Source: Cocos nucifera (taxonomy: Eukaryota > Streptophyta > Magnoliopsida > Arecales > Arecaceae). Taken from it: DNA of 64,000 nt. This document shows positions 58,187 through 64,000 of this stretch, in pieces. The DNA is taken from assembly GCA_006176705.1 (NCBI GenBank), contig QRFJ01007186.1, forward strand, positions 1-64,000, written 5' to 3'. Under the pieces are notes generated by a model. The model saw only the letters and a list, made by a program, of their open reading frames with translations, had not been told where the DNA came from and ran no database searches. Within the stretch, counting starts at the first letter, position 1. Each line of letters starts with the position of its first letter. A program made the translations under genes and the position numbers.

Positions 58187-60258
58187 TCTTTCGAAGCTTT
58201 CCAATCTGCCAATTCTTGGAGCTTGTCTGAACCAGCCTTTCTAGACCCTACCCCACTGACCAAGATTGAGCCCAGGAACATGTCCCATCAACCTTTCATT
58301 CCGGACACCATCCCTTTCGTCCTCACCTTAAACAACCTTTCCCTCATCAGGATTCTGTATGGGATCCCGTCGGAGTACGACCTTGAGATCCCAGAGTCAG
58401 ACGAGTGCACCAGTTCACCTCCGATCGGTCGATTTTGTTTGTATTATGAAGTCTTGCATGCTGGGCTTTGACTTCCACCTCCTCCCATCATAGTCATCCT
58501 ATTTTGCTTTTTGAACATCTCCTTTGCCTCCGTAGTACCGAACTTCTTTTGGTTCGTAATCGACTTTCTTTTCCTTTGTCGTCTGGCTGAAGTTCAACCG
58601 ACAGTCTCTTTGTTCCAAAATTTCTACACCTTCAAACGTCATCCTTCCACAAAGGACTGGTGGTACTTCTTCCCTCAGTTCGGTAAGAAGGATTTGCTGA
58701 ATGGTGCTCCTTCTTTCATTCATAACTGAAAGGAGAAGTACTTCTTCGTCCGATGCCCAATCCTGCTGCTTGACCTCCCCCCCTGGGGCTTTCTTAGGGA
58801 ATCCATCCATCGAGCTCCTAGCTTGGATGGAGCCGACCTCGAGTCTTCTAACAGGCTCAATGCTTACCGAGCTCCTGATCTCTCCAAGCTTTTGAAGGAA
58901 TAGACCTTATTTAACCTTGGCCTGAGCCCTCTTGATCCTATCGGTATTAAAGACATTTGCATACATGTATGACTTTTATGAAATTTGACGCATACCTCGG
59001 CTGATTGCAATTTTTTCTTTGCTGCAGAAATGGACTTCGATGTCGTCGAGAGGCTCACCAAGGGCCTGTATGCCAAGAAGAGAAAAAGAGGGCTCTAGGC
59101 AAAAGCTCGAAAAGGGTGAAGGTCAACAGCCCCAGCTCTGAGGTCCCAGATATCCCCGCAGCTACTCCCAAAGTCACTCCGAGCATCGAGGTCCTCTCAA
59201 TCAATGAGGGCAACGTTGGGGGTGAGGACCCTCAGGTCTCCTCGCTGGGGGGCTGGTGTCGGATCCCCTCAACGAGAGGGTCGGAGACGACAAGAAGAAG
59301 GATAGGGCTGCTATTGCGAAGATGGCCCAAAAGGCTTATCTAGGTGGGTCGAGCGACAGCGGTGGTGACGACCTAGGGGCAAACCCCTTCGGCAATTCAG
59401 AGATCATCCGAGACCTGATCAACAAGTTTGTCCTGCTCGGAGAGGTGGACCACCTAGCCAACCTCGACCAGACATAGTTCGTTTGGGAATCCCATGGAAC
59501 TTTCCTCAAGGTAGTCATCTTGCCATGTTGCCCCTTCATCGTATATTTATATTTATCATTTTTATCTTACCATGACTCATCCATGGTAGTTGGGCCATCA
59601 CATACTTTCTCACCTCAAGAGGATAAGTCTCCAGGAGGTGGAAGCGTCGAAGGTCCAGGGGGACCTTCGGGCTGAGGTTGATTGCTTGTGCGGAAAGGTC
59701 ATTGAGGCCGAGCACCTCGTGGAGGAGAAGGTGGCAGAAAATGAGGATCTTCGGGGGATGCTTCGAAGAGAGGAGCTCATCTTGATCAGGCTTAAGGCCA
59801 CATTGATCTTGGAGGAGTAGAAGAAGGAGGCCAAGATCAGAGTCACTGAGCTGGAGGCTCAAATGTCGAAGTCCACTTCGGAGGTGGCTGCCAGAGCCAT
59901 GGAGGAGTTCAAAGCCTCCTCCGAAATGAAGGAGTTGAACATCACATTCGGCTAGGAGACGTTCATAAAGGGCTTCAAACTCTATGAAGGCAGGGTGGCC
60001 TAGAGGTTTTTTAAGCTCGACCTTAGCTTTTTAGAGGAGGAATCTGACGAAGAACTGGGGCCAACCGGAGCTGCAGCCGACTCCTCTCCCATCAAAGTAG
60101 TCCTTGACTCCTCTGATCCTGCTGCCAAGGTGCCCAAGCCCATGCAGGAGCCCGCAATCACTACCAAAGCATCGATTGAACCCGCTCTAGAGTCCACGAT
60201 TGTCCTTGGAGTGCTGATCTCCCCCACTGCTTTCCATCTAGAGGTCGGGAGCCTTTGA
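58187..60258 (+). pseudogene. Antisense gene 1 of gypsy element G2: PF04195-like 'putative gypsy type transposon' protein, three exons
   Basis: Exon a (58187-58943) has LIRILYGIPSEYDLEIPES, SSPPIGRFCLYYEVLHAGL, LCRLAEVQPTVSLF, GAPSFIHN and APSLDGADLESSNRLNAYRAPDLSKLLKE. The intron at 58944-59027 is GT-AG with acceptor TTTCTTTGCTGCAG. Exon b (59028-59510) has MDFDVVERLTKGLYAKKRKR and ends TFLK; two frameshifts lie near 59085 and 59250. The intron at 59511-59589 is GT-AG. Exon c (59590-60258) keeps one frame for 223 codons with three UAG stops, and carries the coiled coil, EEFKASSEMKELNITFG and an acidic tail. Intron phases match the G1 copy. Other stops are UGA at about 58471 (Arg in G1) and 58729 (Trp in G1), UAG at 58901 (shared with G1), and UAG at about 59476 (Gln in G1). 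The ATG of G1 aligns with ATT here. The family's molecular function is unknown. Confidence 0.78.
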
Positions 60259-60409
60259 TAGTTGTATATTATTATTTTATTCTTTTTTTTGGTCCCTGAA
60301 AGTTTTTTGTTAAATGAAAGTGAGTTTACTTTTGTCCATGCCTTTTCTCATATTGATGTTGTGCCATGTGTTATCCAACATCCTTTCAATAACTAGAGTC
60401 ATAACCCAC

Positions 60410-61293
60410 CAACCCCAGTTGATGCTGACCCCTTACCTCAAAGAGTTCTGCTTAAACCTCTAATAAAAAGCTTAAAGGAGGTACACCACCTAAAGAAAAA
60501 GTTGAAGAGGGGGGAGGACGACCTTTCAAGCTTCTTGGAGGAATGCTTTAGAGAGGACTAAAGAGGTCACTCGCCATCATAATATGCATATAAAGGACTC
60601 CATGAGCTTCAGCATCCAAAAAGGCAGCTTCGAGAAGGAGATCGTCAAGCTCAAGAAGAATGTCAGTGATAAATCCTGGGCACTAACAACGAAGATTAGC
60701 TATCTCAAAGCCAATCTTAAGATGATGAGAGAGAAGATCCATCTACTGGAGGGGAGTTCACCATGGTCTACCGACAAGGCCCGGTATGAGTGGGATTGGT
60801 CGAAGAGGTTCTCCGTACTTCAGAAGCAACTGCATGACATCGAGCTTACTTATGATACCTACCGATTGGATTAGAGCGAGAGGATATCCTAGCTTGAGCA
60901 AAGGCTTCGTGCTGCTAACAGCGAGGTAATTTGGCTCCAAAAGCAACTCGATGACTGTCTCCAATCCGGCATGAGCGAGAGATCAGAGTAGGTTGCTTCC
61001 TTAACGAGGACTCTGGGTGAGCTTTTGGAAGTAGTGGGGAGGGAGAAGATCGAGGTTCAACAGCTAAGGATCTAGCTATTGTATGAGCAGCAAGCCGTTA
61101 AGCTGAGGCTAAGTCGGAAGTCCTAAGGAAGTAGGGGCGGGAGCTGGTGGACAAGTTCAGGCACATCAATAGAATGTATATAGATGGCCTAAATAAGAAG
61201 AAGGAGCTTGAGGAGGAAATCCTTAGGCTAAAGCAGTCTCTGATGATGGTGGAGGTTAACAACCCAAAGTCTGAGGGTTTCGGGCCTCTTTAG
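60410..61293 (+). pseudogene. Antisense gene 2 of gypsy element G2: coiled-coil protein, broken
   Basis: It is homologous to 33800-32997 on the minus strand. The best open stretch is 60584-60874, with SFSIQKGSFEKEIVKLKKNVSDKSWAL, EGSSPWSTDKARYEWDWSKRFSVLQKQLHD and heptad-like Leu spacing. It continues as LEQRLRAANSEVIWLQKQLDD and TLGELLEVVGREKIEVQQL after stops near 60872 and 60890. It ends at UAG 61291-61293, matching the G1 end. It lies about 150 bp beyond the stop of gene 1 on the same strand. No enzymatic motif is seen. It may encode a second protein or a read-through part of gene 1. Confidence 0.6.
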
Positions 61294-61579
61294 AACTTTG
61301 TCATTTTTCCTTTTCCCTTTTTTGTACATGGTCTCGTGGACCTTTGCTTTGTAATGTACTTTGGTTATAATGAAGGAATATTTTCTTCGATCGACTTCTT
61401 GCTTTGTTTAGATTCAATGCTTGTTGATTTTCTTGTTCTTCTCCTTTGCTATGACTTTTGCTGAAATGATTGTTTAAAAAGTAATTTTCTCCCATCCTTT
61501 TATAGTAGGAGATTTTTACCTACGCTGGGATGAGTTTATCCTTTCATGTTCGACTCTGTCGATTTTCCTTCGTCCTTTC
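61294..61579 (+). other. 3' flank of antisense gene 2
   Basis: A pyrimidine- and T-rich stretch holds TTATAATGAAGGAATATTTTC near 61367, which resembles a plant polyadenylation region. Similar sequence lies at the same place in G1 (about 32880-32990). The minus-strand frame at 61301-61495 is not supported. Confidence 0.45.
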
Positions 61580-62664
61580 ATCAAGACGAGGTCCTTCCTC
61601 TCACCTAAGGTAATCGAGGGTCTTTCTGCAGGGGGACATTAGGGCTATTGTTAGGGCCTCGCCCCTCACCTCATCTTAAGTTAATGAGTCTTTCGACTTT
61701 GCTCATGTTAGGATGAGGTCCTCCTTCTATTCCTAGCATGGCTATAGGGGTGCATTAGAGCAGCTGTCAGGGCCTCTCCCCTCATCCCATCTTAAGTTAA
61801 CGAGGCCTTCAACTTTGCTCATATTAGGACGAGGTCGTCCTATTCCTAACATGGTTGTAGGGGCGCATTGAGGCCGCTGTTAGAGCCTCTTCCCTCATCC
61901 CATCTTAAGTTAACGAGGTCTTCGACTTTGCTCATGTTAGGATGAGGTCCTCCTCCTATTCCTTAACATGGCTGTAGGGATGCATTGGGGCCACTGTCAA
62001 GTCCTCTCCCCTCATCCCATCTTAAGTTAATAGGGCCTTCGACTTTGCTCATGTTAGGATGATGCTTATGTTAGGACGAGGTCTTCCTCCTATTCCTAAC
62101 ATGGCTATAGGGGCGCATTGGGGCTGCTGTCAGGGCCTCTCCCCTCATTCCGTCTTAAGTTAACGGGGCCTTCGACTTTGCTTATGTTAGGATGAGGTCC
62201 TCCTCCTGTTCATAATATGGCTATAGGGGTGCATTAGGGCCGCTGTCAGGGCCTATCCCCTCATTCCATCTTAAGTTAGTAGGGCCTTCGACTTTGCTCA
62301 TGTTAGAATGAGGTCCTCCTCCTATTCCTAACATGGCTACAGGGACGCATTGGGGCTGCTGTTAGGGCCTCTCCTCTCATCCTATCTTAAGTTAACAGGG
62401 CCTTTGATTTTGCACATGTTAGGATGAGGTCCTCTATTCCTAACATGACCGTAGGGTGCATTGGGGCCACTGTCAGAGCCTCTTCTCTCATCCCATCTTA
62501 AGTTAATGAGGCCTTCAACTTTGCTCATGTTAGTATGAGGTCCTCCTCATATTCCTAACATGGCTGTAGGGGCGCATTGGGACCACTATTAGGGCCTCTC
62601 CCCTCATCCCATCTTAAGTTAACGAGGCCTTTGACTTTGCTCATGTGAGGACGAGGTCATCCTC
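61580..62664 (+). repeat. Tandem array, unit about 116 bp, about nine copies
   Basis: The word CTTAAG starts at 61675, 61791, 61904, 62021, 62154, 62270, 62386, 62497 and 62613. The spacing is 116, 113, 117, 133, 116, 116, 111 and 116 bp. Each unit contains GCTCATGTTAGGATGAGGTCC, CCTAACATGGCTATAGGGG, GCGCATTGGGGC and CCTCTCCCCTCATCCCATCTTAAGTTAA. The 133-bp unit has a small internal duplication (TTATGTTAGGA). The first unit is diverged. A cut remnant lies at the same relative place in G1, so the array belongs to the element. Confidence 0.92.
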
Positions 62665-62668
62665 CTCA

Positions 62669-62995
62669 CTACTACAAAAAAAGGCTACGATAGCGGTTTG
62701 TAACCACTACCATAGCCCAAAAAATCGCTGCCATGGCTATGGCAGTGATTTTCTAACTGCTACTACTGCGGCTGTTGCCATAGCTCTATGACAGCAATTG
62801 TTAGAACCATTACCATAGATGGCCTATTGCAGCAGTTTATAAACCACTGCTATAGATTGACCTATCGCAATGGTTATGTAACCGCTGCCATAAGATATCT
62901 ATAGCAGCGATTTCTTAACCGCTGCCATAGGTCTAGTGTGGCAGTTGGCATTGGACCTATGGCAGCGATTGGCACGGATATGATAGCGGTAATAA
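62669..62995 (+). mobile_element. CACTA-type DNA transposon end, truncated
   Basis: CACTACTACAAAAAAAGGC is the standard terminal inverted repeat of plant CACTA (En/Spm) elements. It is followed by many short subterminal repeats in both directions, such as TGGCAGCGATT, AACCGCTGCCATAG and TAGCAGCGATTTCTTAACC, which are transposase-binding in known members. No matching end (GCCTTTTTTTGTAGTAGTG) is found before gypsy gag sequence begins near 62996, so only one end is present. It encodes nothing here. Confidence 0.85.
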
Positions 62996-63725
62996 TCCTA
63001 TAGCTTTTAAGTTCAGGAATTACTTTGGTATTCTCTAATTGGGGATTCTTAGATGAAACATTAGATTGATAATTTAATCCAGGTGGTTGGTGGTCATTAG
63101 GTGGGTTGTTTGAAATTGGTAGGTTCGATAGTTGATCTAGTTCTCTCCTCATGTTAGACTCAACTAATTATCCTATTTGAGCTTCTAGTCTGACGATAGA
63201 TTGCTGTTGAGTTAGAATTAATTGTTGAAGTTGGTTAAATCTATCATCAGCTAGATTGGTCTGTTGAGGAGGTGGGTATGAAGGTTGATTATAATATGAT
63301 GGCTGGTTAAACTGACTAGGCTGACCATTATTATAGGCATAATTTTGATAATTTTGCTCAAGTGAAATTTGGGTCTGAGCCTGAGTCTGTTGGGATGTCC
63401 AAGAAAAATTAAAGTTACTCCAATCTGAATTATATGAATTTGAAAATGGGTCATTAATCAATTTGGAGTATTCTTGAGCAGCTTGAACTTGTTCTTGGAT
63501 AAAATACGAAAACTGTGCAGTCATAGGATATTTACTTACATGATGGGTTGGACTAGCATAGATTGAATAACTCTCCTGATAATTAGAAGATTGTTGACCT
63601 AGGGTTAGGAGTTGATCTATTTTCTGATCAAGAAGGTCAACTTTACCTAATTTTTGGAAAATTAGATTCATATTAGCCATTTGATTATTATGTTTAATGT
63701 GAATCAACCATTCAATTATGTTCAA
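62996..63725 (-). pseudogene. Ty3/gypsy gag fragment, minus strand
   Basis: The frame from 63725 is open for 185 codons and contains LDQKIDQLLTL, FIQEQVQAAQEY, NDPFSNSYNSDWSNFNFSW, a Gln/Asn/Tyr/Pro-rich stretch and RLEAQIG. The NDPFSN.YN..W pattern is typical of the middle of gag in Athila/Tat-type gypsy elements. A UAA at 63170-63168 stands where the usual QIGQL has Gln. The frame then continues LVESNMRREL to about PELKS near 63000. There it runs into the CACTA end, whose repeats give a meaningless tail. It may be the gag of element G2, which has the same orientation; no pol lies between. Confidence 0.75.
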
Positions 63726-64000
63726 CTAAATCAGAAAAAATGATTTCCTACCATGCATGTATTAGTGTAACCCTAATGTATGGTTTAAAAATTTTTAGAA
63801 TATTTTTTTTTATTTTTTTATTATTATTATTATTTTATTATATTAAAAATTAATTTTTTTTTAATTATTTTTATTTGTTAATTTTAATTTAATTTAATTT
63901 AATTTAATTATTAATTTTTAGTTAGTTTAATTTTTATTTTATTTTATTTTTATTTTATTTTTAGAGTAAGAAGAAGAAAGAAAGAAGAGTTCTAAAGAAG
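63726..64000. repeat. AT-rich low-complexity sequence
   Basis: Runs of TTTTATTTTA, TTATTATTATT and AATTTAATTTAATTTA fill 63785-63962, ending in a purine-rich AAGAAGAAAGAAAG. It lies upstream of the minus-strand gag, where a gypsy leader would be expected. No other feature is seen. Confidence 0.7.

Noticed and set aside
61580..62664. CRISPR-like array
   Set aside because: The units are continuous 116-bp tandem repeats without short palindromic repeats separated by unique spacers, in a plant genome.
1..64000. tRNA or rRNA genes
   Set aside because: I looked for conserved tRNA and rRNA blocks by eye and saw only short tRNA-complementary primer sites; a covariance-model scan would be needed to exclude decayed tRNAs.

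Overview
The window is repeat DNA from a flowering plant. It is probably a monocot, and a palm-like genome would fit, but the species cannot be proved from sequence alone. I found no convincing host gene, rRNA, tRNA or CRISPR. Almost every base can be assigned to fragments of LTR retrotransposons that are nested, inverted or fused. Several Ty1/copia families use an initiator-Met-tRNA type primer site (TGGTATCAGAGC): family A (LTR about 2.29 kb), its sister family E (LTR about 2.6 kb), and the B and D families with related LTRs. There is also a Ty3/gypsy family G of Tat-lineage type, and one decayed CACTA transposon end.

Layout. 1-2703: leader and LTR of a minus-strand A element. 2704-5088: fragments of a B LTR and a copia pol. 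5099-14509: a chimera with an A 5' LTR, A leader, A gag and A protease-integrase, then a B RNase H and a complete B 3' LTR. 14510-22400: a plus-strand A element with both LTRs truncated. 22408-32471: a minus-strand A element meeting it tail to tail, with a complete 5' LTR. 32472-37468: the 3' part of a plus-strand G element. 37469-39651: a D/B-like LTR piece, a second G LTR and a gag start. 39652-41655: leader and LTR of a minus-strand D element. 41656-54643: two minus-strand E elements in tandem sharing their middle LTR. 54645-56050: copia scraps. 56414-62664: the 3' part of a minus-strand G element. 62669-62995: a CACTA-like end. 62996-63725: a minus-strand gypsy gag.

The most interesting unit is the module carried by both G copies between pol and the 3' LTR, in antisense to the LTR. 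It has its own TATA box at the same distance (314 bp) from the LTR in both copies. It then has a three-exon gene for a protein of the 'putative gypsy type transposon' (PF04195-like) family, a second coiled-coil gene, and an array of about 116-bp tandem repeats. Intron positions and phases agree between the copies. Extra antisense ORFs are known in Tat-lineage elements; the conserved promoter, introns and repeat array are what I read from this sequence.

Two stop codons are shared between copies: UGA in family A gag and UAG in the G antisense gene. The first 8.35 kb is uniformly 7-10% shorter than its homologues and is then followed by a tract of full length within the same element. That pattern suggests either a conversion tract or uncorrected sequence.
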